A stretch of DNA of 49,766 nt from contig CAIYES010000030.1 of the NCBI GenBank assembly GCA_903925275.1, forward strand, positions 1 through 49,766, in the 5' to 3' direction. Made by a program: the position numbers and the translations under genes. Shown piece after piece: positions 16,589 through 24,633 of this stretch (positions are counted from its first letter, which is position 1; each line of letters opens with the position of its first letter). A model generated the notes under the pieces. That model had not been told where the DNA came from. It was given only the letters and a program-made list of their open reading frames with translations, and ran no database searches. The stretch is from an uncultured Bacteroidales bacterium. Lineage in GTDB: Bacteria > Bacteroidota > Bacteroidia > Bacteroidales > FEN-979.

Positions 16589-17338
16589 CTACATATTCAA
16601 CGCCTGCTTTAAAATTTTATAACCTGAGGTGCTTGCCCTGAGTTTGGCGCCATTTTTAGTCAGTACCGCATAATTTTCTTTGTCGTAATATTCGATGCGG
16701 TCAATAAACTTGGCATTGACGATGTACGAGCGATGGATGCGGATAAATTGCCCGGGATCAAGGTGGGTTTCAAAATACTTCATGGTCTTCTCCTTGAGAT
16801 GTTTGGCATCCTTGGTATAGATCATCACATAGTCACCCTCTGCTTCCAGGTAAATGATTTCGTCAATGGGCACCACACTTACCTTATGCCTTGATTTTAC
16901 AGCAATCCGTTGAAGGAATTCCGGATTCTCCTCCAGGGTTTTGACCAGATTCTGAACCGGGGCAGATAACCGGTCCCCGCTGCCAGCCTGTGCAAGCGCT
17001 TTCAGTACTGCCTGCGTAAAACGCTCTTTCGAATATGGTTTCAACAGGTAATCGATGGCATTCATCTCAAAAGCCTTGATGGCATATTGGTCATAGGCCG
17101 TGCTGAAAATGATCAATGGCGGCTGATCCAGCAGGTCAAGCAATTCCAGCCCTGTAAGTTTAGGCATTTGAACATCAAGGAAAACCAGATCGGGCTTCAT
17201 TTCCTGTATGGCCTTCAGACCGCTGAAACCATCGGTAAATTCACCCAAAATCTCAATTTCGGAAAAATCCTTCAGATAATGTTTCACAATGTCCCTCGCG
17301 GGCTGTTCATCATCTATTAAAATGGTACGAAGTGGCAT
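16589..17338 (-). CDS. LytTR-family response regulator
   Basis: 249 aa. The receiver domain (1-120) has the acidic pair D9/D10, the phospho-acceptor in LVFLDVQMP (D55), the T in FSTAYD and the K in DYLLKP. The LytTR DNA-binding domain (about 143-245) has AVKSRHKVSVVPIDEIIYLEAEGDYVMIYT and FIRIHRSYIVNAKFI. It is the natural partner of the kinase directly upstream; LytTR domains bind direct repeats spaced about one helical turn apart. The 70-nt gap to the kinase gene contains a heptamer repeat array (17350-17384), so although the pair is in order, a processing or second initiation point between them is possible. Confidence 0.95.
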   Translation of the reverse strand: MPLRTILIDDEQPARDIVKHYLKDFSEIEILGEFTDGFSGLKAIQEMKPDLVFLDVQMPKLTGLELLDLLDQPPLIIFSTAYDQYAIKAFEMNAIDYLLKPYSKERFTQAVLKALAQAGSGDRLSAPVQNLVKTLEENPEFLQRIAVKSRHKVSVVPIDEIIYLEAEGDYVMIYTKDAKHLKEKTMKYFETHLDPGQFIRIHRSYIVNAKFIDRIEYYDKENYAVLTKNGAKLRASTSGYKILKQALNM

Positions 17339-17349
17339 GGTTGATTCAA

Positions 17350-17384
17350 ATTACAAGTTACAAGTGACAAATGACAAATGACTC
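17350..17384. repeat. Tandem 7-bp repeat array (ATGACAA type), five units
   Basis: Consecutive units read ATTACAA, GTTACAA, GTGACAA, ATGACAA, ATGACTC. The array fills half of the 70-base gap between the kinase and regulator genes. The unit is nearly the same as in the array at 29565-29592. No coding capacity. Confidence 0.8.
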
Positions 17385-17408
17385 AGTGATTTTGTGGCTG
17401 ATTTACAG

Positions 17409-18473
17409 TCAGACCTTTTTATTTTCAGTATTTGGCAGACTCAAAAATACGGAGAATCTGTTTCCCTCCACCACAGTGCGGATAAGTTTATCGTTTTTAT
17501 AGAGCAGACGCAAACGTTCCCGGATGTTGTTTAACCCGATGCCGGTACCCTTGCGCGCATGGGCATTAGGATCGAAATCGTTTACGATGCTGATTTCAAG
17601 GTATCCCTCCTTGTATTCACAATCCATTGCAATGCTAACCGGCTCGGTACTTTCATATACTCCGTGTTTGATGGCGTTTTCGAACAAGGGTTGCAGCAAC
17701 ATTACCGGAATCTGATGGCTGCGGCATGTACCTTCGAAGTTGAAACTAAAAATAAGTTTATCACCAAACCTGACCTTTTCAATTTCGAGATAACGGCTAA
17801 TGTTGGCCATCTCTTTTTCCAGGGTTGTAAAACTGGTTGCATTGTGCGAAACGGAATACCGCAGAAAATCGGATAATTTGATGACCATATCGCGTGCCTT
17901 ATCCGGATTGGTGATGGTTAGGGAACTGATTGAATTGAGGCTGTTGAACAGGAAGTGCGGGTTGATCTGTGATTTCAGCATATTGAGTTCTGTTTCTTTC
18001 AGCACTTCGCGCAAACGCGATTCAACCTTCACCTTTTCCTGAAGGTTGATATAATAGATAAACAGGTAATAAGTCAGGGCAATCACGGCATAAAAAATGA
18101 TCCCGACAATGATTTTAAACGGTATGGATATTACCAGCAGATCAATGTAAACTTTATTGGATCTGAAAACCGTACTGAGTATCGTGTAGGATAAACCAAT
18201 CCATACCACCTGAGCGAGGGTTAAAAAAGCGATGTGATTAAACACGACATTCCAGATGTTTTTCTGATCAGGAATCGTGTATCGGACAATATACCACATT
18301 GAAATACCGACACCGCAAAACAAGAAGTTGAATACGAGACTGTCGGCCATTGAAACCTCAATGGGAATAAAATAAAAAAAATAATAAATGGAAAAGTGGA
18401 CTCCCGCAATGAGAGCCCACAAACCAAAATAAACGGAAACGGATCGTGTGTTGAGAAAAACAGGGTGTTGCAT
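17409..18473 (-). CDS. Sensor histidine kinase, LytS/YehU (His_kinase PF06580) type
   Basis: 354 aa. Four membrane helices (about 12-38, 43-63, 78-102, 112-142) are joined by short loops with no recognisable sensor domain. A coiled segment leads to the phospho-acceptor in SQINPHFLFNSLNS (H173). The ATPase domain has FENAIKHGVYE (N box) and GTGIGLNNIRERL (G box). Kinases with few sensory features downstream of a LiaF-like protein often use that protein or the membrane itself as the input; here that is inference. The gene starts 17 nt after the LiaF-like stop. Phosphate should pass to the LytTR regulator encoded next. Confidence 0.95.
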   Translation of the reverse strand: MQHPVFLNTRSVSVYFGLWALIAGVHFSIYYFFYFIPIEVSMADSLVFNFLFCGVGISMWYIVRYTIPDQKNIWNVVFNHIAFLTLAQVVWIGLSYTILSTVFRSNKVYIDLLVISIPFKIIVGIIFYAVIALTYYLFIYYINLQEKVKVESRLREVLKETELNMLKSQINPHFLFNSLNSISSLTITNPDKARDMVIKLSDFLRYSVSHNATSFTTLEKEMANISRYLEIEKVRFGDKLIFSFNFEGTCRSHQIPVMLLQPLFENAIKHGVYESTEPVSIAMDCEYKEGYLEISIVNDFDPNAHARKGTGIGLNNIRERLRLLYKNDKLIRTVVEGNRFSVFLSLPNTENKKV

Positions 18474-18490
18474 ATTACTCAGTTTGTTTC

Positions 18491-19225
18491 TCAGTAACTT
18501 TTAATCTCGCCACCCCCGAAAATGGTACTTCCCTTGATAATCAAGGTGCGGGATGGGTCAGTATTCTCTTTGATATAGGATCTTTTATCAGAAAAACCAC
18601 CCATAATCGAAGTCATCTTCAGCTGTATCTTCCAGTCGGCAGGAACGATGAGCGTTACACCTCCAAATATCGTATTGATCTCCAGTTCGCTAATCCCATC
18701 GGCAAGGGTTGCGTGGGTAAGATCCACTTCCGAGCCACCAAATACGCAATTGATATGGCCGCCACGAAAAACCTGGTGCATCACACGTTGTTTGCCACCA
18801 CTGAAAATGTTTTCTTCATGGATAAACCCTTCATCAAGATTTTGATTATTCAGGTGCTGAAAACGCCATTGCATAATATTTTTCGATGACCGTTTAAAAA
18901 GAATCATAACACCTATTCCGATCAGGATCAAGGGCCAGAAAAGATGCCAGACATTGAATGACAGATCAAAAATGCGGGGAAAGATAAAAATCCCACCAAT
19001 CAGGATGAGGATGGTTCCCGGTGTTTGACTTTCACTGCTAAACAAACTGATCACCCCAATGGCGATAAGCAGCATGGGCCATGAAATGATAACATGTTGA
19101 ATTTGGTAGGGTAAAAATCCGGTATTGACAAGAAGCAAAAGAATTCCTGCAATAATAACAATAACTCCGAGGACATATTTTTTCCTTTGCTGACCATCGT
19201 AGTGTTTTACTTCGTTCGGTTCCAT
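18491..19225 (-). CDS. LiaF-like membrane protein (DUF5668 helices plus LiaF-type C-terminal beta domain)
   Basis: 244 aa. A basic N-terminus (DGQQRKKYVLG) is followed by paired helices around 18-36, 42-58, 65-80 and 86-104, in the repeating GIILLL-NTG / PMLLIAIGVISLF pattern. The C-terminal half holds GGxxxV repeats (INCVFGGSEVDL, INTIFGGVTLIVP, GSTIFGGGEI) typical of the LiaF/cell-wall-active-antibiotic-response domain. In LiaFSR systems LiaF restrains the kinase; that role is plausible but untested here. The start at 19225 rather than 19288 is supported by a full promoter at 19316-19286: its -7 box contains the upstream ATG, so the longer form cannot be made from that transcript. First gene of a four-gene operon. 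Confidence 0.92.
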   Translation of the reverse strand: MEPNEVKHYDGQQRKKYVLGVIVIIAGILLLLVNTGFLPYQIQHVIISWPMLLIAIGVISLFSSESQTPGTILILIGGIFIFPRIFDLSFNVWHLFWPLILIGIGVMILFKRSSKNIMQWRFQHLNNQNLDEGFIHEENIFSGGKQRVMHQVFRGGHINCVFGGSEVDLTHATLADGISELEINTIFGGVTLIVPADWKIQLKMTSIMGGFSDKRSYIKENTDPSRTLIIKGSTIFGGGEIKSY

Positions 19226-19285
19226 GGCTTTGAGGTTTATTAAGTGATTTTTATTTGAAGGAGGTGAATTATTTTTTCTGTGAAG

Positions 19286-19316
19286 CAAAAGTATTCTTAA
19301 TTAACAGGCTGCCAAA
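19286..19316 (-). promoter_or_regulatory. Bacteroidota-type promoter of the LiaF-like operon
   Basis: On the minus strand TTTG (19316-19313), exactly 19 nt, then TACTTTTG (19293-19286). This is a full match to the TTTG-N19-TANNTTTG promoter of the phylum's primary sigma factor. Transcription should start near 19279, giving a leader of about 54 nt before the ATG at 19225. Confidence 0.8.
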
Positions 19317-19373
19317 CAATAAATCGACAGAGTCCGGGAAAATCCCGATAAACGGGTGAAGGAAGATAGCTCA

Positions 19374-20678
19374 TTAAAACACTTCCTGAGCCTGCAAATA
19401 AAATCCATGGGACAACTGCCCAAGTCCAAAGTCAATCAGGAGATTGGTACGGTCATGTTTTCCGACCATGATCCGTATGCCGAAGCCGCATCCGGGTTTT
19501 ATAAAGCCAAACAGCGGAACGTGCATATCGCGTCCTGATGCAGTGGTAAAATTGGCAAAAAGCACTCCTCCTAAAATCCGTGTACAGCGTGAAATCGGAA
19601 AGCGATACTCAGTCTCTCCATATACAAAATCTTCACCACGCCAGCGCCCCTGTGCATATCCGCGACCAGAGGAATTAAGCGGGTCAAACCCGTTTGACAT
19701 CAGGTTGAGGTAAGGCATTGTTCCACTGACCTGGAAGTTACCAAAGACCCGGAAGGCCAGCAAATGGCGCGGGACACGTTTTGACAGGCCGACGTAGGTA
19801 CGAAATTCAGTCCAGAGATGCGATCCTGCCTGATCGCTTCCAAGAAAGGTAAAATTGGCGAGATAGTTGATATTTACATAAATACCTTTATAGGCATTGA
19901 TAATGTTGTCGCGGGAATCAAAAACAAAATTGATACTCATCCCTGAAGTGGTGTAAGTTTTCGGGTTGAACTTGTGCAACAATGAATACGCATAATGTGG
20001 AGTCATATTAAAACTGGCTGAATCCAGGTTCAACGCATCATCGTGAATGTCGTAGTAATAATCAAGGTGATAGCCTAAACCAACGTAAAAATTTCCGGAA
20101 ACTTTCCCTAAAAGAACATTGTGCAGCCTGACCCAATTGTATCGCATCGGGAACTTGCTGTTGTTATCAAAACCATCCTCACTTCCAGGATCAACAGAGG
20201 CGTTCGTATTATCAGCTTTTGGGCCGGTACCCAAGCCATATGTTGGCATTCTGAATATATACCATCGCCAGTCGGTTTGCAGGAACCACTTGTTTTCATT
20301 GAAGAACATGCTGGTTCTGATATAAGAGATCAATTGCCGTTCAGTGGTCCATAGCAGTTGAACCGAACCGGCTGAAAGGTTGGTCAGCGGATTGCGGCCA
20401 ATGGTCCAGGATAAGGAGGAACCTGCGCCAAGCTGCAGACCGGTAACTGGTGAATAAGCAATCAGTGGCAGGATGATGGCCCTCACTTTTCGCGAAGGGA
20501 TCTCCGGTGCCAGAAGTTTTTGTTTCGTGAGAATGTCGAAGATATCTTTTTGCGGGCAATCTGCGATGGTAGTCAATGAATCATGGATCAAACGGGTACC
20601 TGTATCCTGCCCGCAGGAAAAATTTACAAATCCTAACGAAATGAAAATGAAAATATAGCGGAAAATCGTCTGGGTCAT
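19374..20678 (-). CDS. Omp85-type outer-membrane beta-barrel without POTRA domains
   Basis: 434 aa. The export signal ends near NFSCGQ. From about residue 60 the protein is one barrel: repeated aromatic strands, FVFDSRDNIINAYKGIYVNINY (typical BamA/TamA barrel entry) and GRGYAQGRWRGEDFVYGETEYRFPI, which corresponds to the inward loop 6 and the following strand of the family. It ends in a strand finishing QEVF. The only pre-barrel region is about 40 residues, too short for a POTRA domain, so it is not an assembly factor of the BamA type; small patatin-associated or surface-antigen barrels of this kind are common in the phylum. Substrate unknown. A -7 box lies 7 nt before the start. Confidence 0.85.
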   Translation of the reverse strand: MTQTIFRYIFIFISLGFVNFSCGQDTGTRLIHDSLTTIADCPQKDIFDILTKQKLLAPEIPSRKVRAIILPLIAYSPVTGLQLGAGSSLSWTIGRNPLTNLSAGSVQLLWTTERQLISYIRTSMFFNENKWFLQTDWRWYIFRMPTYGLGTGPKADNTNASVDPGSEDGFDNNSKFPMRYNWVRLHNVLLGKVSGNFYVGLGYHLDYYYDIHDDALNLDSASFNMTPHYAYSLLHKFNPKTYTTSGMSINFVFDSRDNIINAYKGIYVNINYLANFTFLGSDQAGSHLWTEFRTYVGLSKRVPRHLLAFRVFGNFQVSGTMPYLNLMSNGFDPLNSSGRGYAQGRWRGEDFVYGETEYRFPISRCTRILGGVLFANFTTASGRDMHVPLFGFIKPGCGFGIRIMVGKHDRTNLLIDFGLGQLSHGFYLQAQEVF

Positions 20679-20685
20679 CGGGGGT

Positions 20686-20693
20686 CAAAAGTA
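20686..20693 (-). promoter_or_regulatory. -7 box close to the start of the Omp85-type gene
   Basis: TACTTTTG on the minus strand (20693-20686), a full TANNTTTG match, ends only 7 nt before the ATG at 20678. Transcription would begin at or just before the start codon, so the message would have almost no leader. No TTTG at the expected -33 position. Confidence 0.5.
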
Positions 20694-20713
20694 ATAAATT
20701 AATTGCTTTTCGT

Positions 20714-20721
20714 TAGCTTTG
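20714..20721 (+). promoter_or_regulatory. -7 box upstream of dapF
   Basis: TAGCTTTG at 20714-20721 matches TANNTTTG and ends 14 nt before the dapF ATG at 20736. It lies back to back with the promoter of the divergent Omp85-type gene. No clear -33 box. Confidence 0.5.
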
Positions 20722-20735
20722 TAAGCGCAAGAAAG

Positions 20736-21521
20736 ATGAAAATTCAATTTTCCAAATATCAGGGAACGGGCAATGACTTTGTTATCATTGACAACCGGAT
20801 GATGCATTGGGTACCAACAGTACTCCAGGTATCAATGCTTTGCGACCGTCATTTCGGGATCGGGGCTGATGGATTAATGCTGCTCGACAATAAAAACGGG
20901 TTCAATTTTGCCATGACTTACTACAACTCCGATGGGCATGAAAGTACCATGTGCGGCAACGGAGGGCGGTGTATGACTGCATTTGCCAAATCGCTGGGGT
21001 TGGTAAGCCAACGGGCTCACTTTTGGGCTGTTGACGGGGACCATGAGGCTGAAATAGAGAACAGTTCACCGGATTGTATTTACAAAATTAAAATGAAGGA
21101 TACCCGGATCGAAATGATATATGATGACGGTTTTTTTATCAATACCGGATCACCCCATTTTGTGAAATTCGTTGATGATGTTATGAATACTGATGTCTTC
21201 AACTCCGGCAGGGCATTGCGCCAGGATATGCGGTTTGCCCCGGATGGAACAAATGTTGATTTTGTTGAGTTGCAGAATGTCAATCTGTTCGTGCGGTCGT
21301 ACGAACGGGGAGTAGAAAATGAAACACTTTCATGCGGCACAGGTGTTACGGCCTCAGCCATTGTTGCAGCCTTCAGGAATCCTGCTGATCCTGGCTTTTA
21401 TAACATCCGCACTCTGGGCGGAAACCTGAAGGTCAGTTTTAATCAAACCGGCGAATTGTTTTCGGAAATATGGCTGGAAGGGCCGGCAACCTTTGTATTT
21501 GCAGGGGAGATAACTATCTGA
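20736..21521 (+). CDS. dapF: Diaminopimelate epimerase
   Basis: 261 aa. It converts LL- to meso-diaminopimelate, the last shared step before lysine and the peptidoglycan cross-link residue. Both catalytic cysteines are present: C73 in STMCGNGGRC and C200 in LSCGTGVTAS. Other family marks are YQGTGNDFVIID, GIGADGLMLL, NTGSPHFV and PDGTNVDF. A start at an upstream TTG (20703) would add MLFVSFVSARK and would lie upstream of the -7 box at 20714, so MKIQFSKYQGTGNDF at 20736 is chosen. No other lysine-pathway gene is adjacent. MltG, two genes downstream on the same strand, also acts on peptidoglycan. Confidence 0.97.
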   Translation: MKIQFSKYQGTGNDFVIIDNRMMHWVPTVLQVSMLCDRHFGIGADGLMLLDNKNGFNFAMTYYNSDGHESTMCGNGGRCMTAFAKSLGLVSQRAHFWAVDGDHEAEIENSSPDCIYKIKMKDTRIEMIYDDGFFINTGSPHFVKFVDDVMNTDVFNSGRALRQDMRFAPDGTNVDFVELQNVNLFVRSYERGVENETLSCGTGVTASAIVAAFRNPADPGFYNIRTLGGNLKVSFNQTGELFSEIWLEGPATFVFAGEITI

Positions 21522-21623
21522 ATAGCGAAACTGCGAAATCCGGAACGTTAAAAAATTTATAAAAAGGTAATCATTCGTAATTATTGAAGAAATAACAGCC
21601 TGATTCCATGACTATATAAATTG

Positions 21624-21643
21624 TGACTCTGTGGCTCTGTGAC
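21624..21643. repeat. Short tandem 8-bp repeat in the dapF/GNAT spacer
   Basis: TGACTCTG, TGGCTCTG, then TGAC: two and a half units of period 8 in the 142-base spacer between two plus-strand genes. No promoter box was identified in this spacer with confidence. Confidence 0.45.
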
Positions 21644-21663
21644 AAATAAATAATTTCCAATTC

Positions 21664-22209
21664 ATGCAAAATAACATTTTGACTGGTCCTAATTTACGAC
21701 TTCGTGCGCTCGAGCCCGGCGATGTTGATTTGCTTTATGCCTGGGAAAATGACACTGCTATCTGGAATGTCAGTAACACCCTGACACCATTTTCAAAATT
21801 TCAACTGGAAGAGTATGTTTTAAATTCACAAAATGATATTTTCACAGCCCGGCAATTGCGTCTGATTGTCGTTCTTAAGAAGTCAGTTGAAGAGGAAATA
21901 CCGGTAGGTACCATCGACCTGTTTGATTTCGATCCCTTCCATCTGCGGGCCGGCGTCGGAATACTGGTGCGGGAGCCTTATCGTAAAAAAGGATTTGCCC
22001 TTGAAGCTTTGCAGATACTGACCCGTTATGCCTTTACCTCCCTCCGGCTTCACCAGATTTACTGCAATATCTCACCGGAAAATTCTTCAAGTATCCGTTT
22101 ATTTAAAAAAATTGGGTTCGAAAGAAGTGGTATCAAACGGGAATGGAACAATTATAGCGGGAAATGGCAAGATGAGTGGATGTTTCAATTGATCAACCAT
22201 GATGCGTAA
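21664..22209 (+). CDS. GNAT-family N-acetyltransferase (RimJ/SpeG-like)
   Basis: 181 aa. It opens with LRLRALEPGDVDLLYAWEND, the strand-helix start of RimJ/RimL/SpeG-type acetyltransferases. The acetyl-CoA site is in GVGILVREPYRKKGFALEAL (the V-x5-RKKG-A pyrophosphate loop), and the fold ends with YCNISPENSSSIRLFKKIGFERSGIKREWNNYSGKWQDEW. It transfers an acetyl group from acetyl-CoA to an amine; the substrate (polyamine, ribosomal protein or small molecule) cannot be read from sequence. It overlaps the mltG start by 11 nt, so the two are co-transcribed. Confidence 0.9.
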   Translation: MQNNILTGPNLRLRALEPGDVDLLYAWENDTAIWNVSNTLTPFSKFQLEEYVLNSQNDIFTARQLRLIVVLKKSVEEEIPVGTIDLFDFDPFHLRAGVGILVREPYRKKGFALEALQILTRYAFTSLRLHQIYCNISPENSSSIRLFKKIGFERSGIKREWNNYSGKWQDEWMFQLINHDA

Positions 22210-23281
22210 CTATTTTTCGCAGCAAAAAACCTTTTCCCGCCGTTCACTTTCCGGTGACATGATGCCTGTAATCCTTGTGGGTGCAACGGTAATCATCCTG
22301 GTTTTTGCATTGTTGCGGTTTTACTGGCGCACCACCGTGCCCATGATCGATCTCCATGGCCGCCAGCAATGCTATTTTTATATTCATACAGGTTCGGGAT
22401 TTGAAGCGGTGAAAGATTCATTGGTAAAAAAAGGATACCTTTTACATCCACTCGAATTTGAGTGGCTATCGCAACGAAAGCATTATACGCAAAAAATCAA
22501 AGCGGGTCGATATCTCCTGAAAAACGGAATGCACAACAATACCCTTGTGAATTTGTTCCGATCAGGAAAACAAGAGCCTTTAAGAATTACCATTCAGAAT
22601 ATCCGGACACGTGCAGAGCTTGCCGGAACATTTGGAAAACATCTGGAAGTAGATTCCCTGCAGTTGATCAGGTTATTCAACGATTCATCCTGTCTTGCTA
22701 AATTCGGTGCTTCCCCATCTACGCTGTTCGTGTTGTTTATACCAAACACGTATGAATTTTTCTGGAACACTTCAGGGATTCAGTTGTTGAAACGGATGAA
22801 CAACGAATTCAATCGGTTTTGGACACCCCAACGAAGACATCTGGCGGATTCACTGAACATGACCATTCCCGAAATTGTAACCCTGGCTTCGATCGTTGAA
22901 AAAGAGAGTAATAAAAATGATGAGAAGCCGGATATTGCGGGTGTGTATTTAAACCGAATGAAAAAGCATATCCCGTTACAGGCGGATCCGACGGTAATTT
23001 TTGCCTTGAATGATTACAGTATCAGACGGGTACTTAAAATTCACACGCAAATTAAATCGCCCTACAATACCTATTTCCATACCGGTCTTCCGCCGGGACC
23101 GATCTGCCTCCCGTCAATTGCATCGGTTGATGCCGTGCTGCATACAAGAGATCATCGCTATTTTTATTTCTGCGCAAAAGAAGATTTTTCGGGATATCAT
23201 AATTTTGCAGCCAACCTTACCGAGCATAACCGGAATGCCAGAAGGTACCAGCAGGCACTCAATGCTAGGAAAATAAAGTAA
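22199..23281 (+). CDS. mltG: Endolytic murein transglycosylase MltG
   Basis: 360 aa. A basic cytoplasmic N-terminus is followed by one membrane helix (about 22-43). A LysM-like segment comes next (about 60-120: GSGFEAVKDSLVKKGYLL, KIKAGRYLL). The YceG catalytic domain has the acidic ASIVEKESNK (E234, E236), VYLNRMKKHIPLQADPTVIFA, YNTYFHTGLPPGPICLPS and the C-terminal YFYFCAKEDFSGYHNFAANLTEHN. MltG cuts nascent glycan strands at the inner membrane and so sets strand length. An alternative ATG is the second codon (22202). Overlaps the GNAT gene and is followed after 5 nt by the DUF2279 gene. Confidence 0.96.
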   Translation: MMRNYFSQQKTFSRRSLSGDMMPVILVGATVIILVFALLRFYWRTTVPMIDLHGRQQCYFYIHTGSGFEAVKDSLVKKGYLLHPLEFEWLSQRKHYTQKIKAGRYLLKNGMHNNTLVNLFRSGKQEPLRITIQNIRTRAELAGTFGKHLEVDSLQLIRLFNDSSCLAKFGASPSTLFVLFIPNTYEFFWNTSGIQLLKRMNNEFNRFWTPQRRHLADSLNMTIPEIVTLASIVEKESNKNDEKPDIAGVYLNRMKKHIPLQADPTVIFALNDYSIRRVLKIHTQIKSPYNTYFHTGLPPGPICLPSIASVDAVLHTRDHRYFYFCAKEDFSGYHNFAANLTEHNRNARRYQQALNARKIK

Positions 23282-23286
23282 ATCCC

Positions 23287-24225
23287 ATGGCAGCCGACTC
23301 AAAAACCAGATTGATCCTGCTGTTGTTCCTGCTTTTATTTATCAGTGCCCGCGTTCTTTATGGTCAGACGCCGGATTCCATCAAACAGGATACTTCAGGC
23401 ATCAAAACAGGCCGCCTCACCGGAGTCCTTGTTGCCCAGGGAACCCTGTATGTTGCTTCGCTCTCCGGCTTGTACTTCGCCTGGTATAAAGATTATCCCC
23501 AATCGACATTTCATCTTTTCAATGATAACAGCGAATGGATGCAGGTTGACAAATGCGGCCATGCAATTACTTCCTATTACATCAGCCAAATCGGGTATTC
23601 CACCTATCGCTGGTCGGGAATGAAAGAGAAGCCATCGGCCTGGTTTGGAGGGCTGCTTGGATTTGCTTACATGCTGAACATTGAAATCCTCGATGGTTTT
23701 TCCTCCGAATGGGGTTTTTCGCTGGGTGATTTCACCGCCAATACCATGGGGAGTGTCATTTTTATCGGGCAGCAATTGGCATGGCATGAACAACGGTTCT
23801 CACTGAAATACTCCTTTCACCAAACAAAGTACGCCCGGTACAGGCCTGATTTGATAGGTGATAACCTGATCCAACAGATGATCAAAGATTACAATGGCCA
23901 TTCATACTGGATCTCAGGGAATATCTCCTCATTCCTGCCCGAAGGATCTAAGTTCCCGAAATGGCTGAACGTTGCGGTGGGTTATGGCGCTGAAGGGATG
24001 ACAGGAGCTTTCAACAACCCGGTGGATCAAAACGGTCAACCCATTCCTCAATTTCCCCGGTACCGGAAATTTTTCCTTTCAATAGATATAGACCTGACCC
24101 GGATTCCTACAAAATCGAAAGTGCTTAAAGGCATTTTCACCGTACTGAGTTTTATCAAAATCCCTGCACCGGCCATAGAATACAATACACTGGGACAATT
24201 TAAGGTACATGCCCTTTATTTTTAG
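23287..24225 (+). CDS. DUF2279 (YfiM-type) envelope protein
   Basis: 312 aa. Signal peptide about 1-26 (ending YGQ). The DUF2279 block follows: LYFAWYKDYPQSTFHLFNDNSEWMQVDKCGHAITSYYIS, then GGLLGFAYMLNIEILDGFSSEWGFSLGDFTANTMGS, which carries the conserved His, Asp/Glu and Trp-Gly-Phe-Ser residues of the family. The last third has barrel-like strands (WLNVAVGYGAEGM, YRKFFLSIDIDLTRI). The function of the family is not established. It lies 5 nt downstream of mltG and so is probably in the same operon. Confidence 0.88.
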   Translation: MAADSKTRLILLLFLLLFISARVLYGQTPDSIKQDTSGIKTGRLTGVLVAQGTLYVASLSGLYFAWYKDYPQSTFHLFNDNSEWMQVDKCGHAITSYYISQIGYSTYRWSGMKEKPSAWFGGLLGFAYMLNIEILDGFSSEWGFSLGDFTANTMGSVIFIGQQLAWHEQRFSLKYSFHQTKYARYRPDLIGDNLIQQMIKDYNGHSYWISGNISSFLPEGSKFPKWLNVAVGYGAEGMTGAFNNPVDQNGQPIPQFPRYRKFFLSIDIDLTRIPTKSKVLKGIFTVLSFIKIPAPAIEYNTLGQFKVHALYF

Positions 24226-24260
24226 AAATTTCACGTACCTTTACTTTTTTATTATAAAAA

Positions 24261-24632
24261 ATGGAAAAGCCATCTGACCATCCAGGCTCAGCACATCCGG
24301 GAAATTATCCGGATCAACCAGTGCCACAAAACCTGCCAAATGCCAATATAATCCTGATCCTGGGTATTTTATCCATTTTTTTGTGCTGGTGGCACTTCGT
24401 TTCTGTTGCTGGAATCGTCCTCGGCATCGTTGCCCTTTTAATGGCAAGAAAAGAGACTGCACTATACCACTCAAATCCGGCACGATACACCATGAGTTCA
24501 TTAAATAATGTAAAAACCGGACGCATTTGTGCCATGATCGGTCTTACAATAGCTATCATCGTATTTGTATTTGTTATATTATTGATAATCGGAGTTTTAG
24601 CTACATTACCCTTTTGGGGGATGATCCACTGA
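24261..24632 (+). CDS. DUF4190-type (CCC-motif) small membrane protein
   Basis: 123 aa. A Pro-rich N-terminus is followed by a first helix (about 31-65: IILILGILSIFLCWWHFVSV, GIVLGIVALLMARKE), a middle SSLNNVKTGRICAMIGLTIAI and a second long helix ending near LPFWGMIH. This matches the two-helix, LGI-repeat layout of the CCC-motif/DUF4190 proteins common in Bacteroidota, but the usual CCC is CWW here. Function unknown. TACCTTTA (24236-24243) is a 7/8 match to the -7 box 17 nt upstream, so it may have its own promoter. Its stop is 1 nt before the nnrD start. Confidence 0.82.
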   Translation: MEKPSDHPGSAHPGNYPDQPVPQNLPNANIILILGILSIFLCWWHFVSVAGIVLGIVALLMARKETALYHSNPARYTMSSLNNVKTGRICAMIGLTIAIIVFVFVILLIIGVLATLPFWGMIH

Positions 24633-24633
24633 C

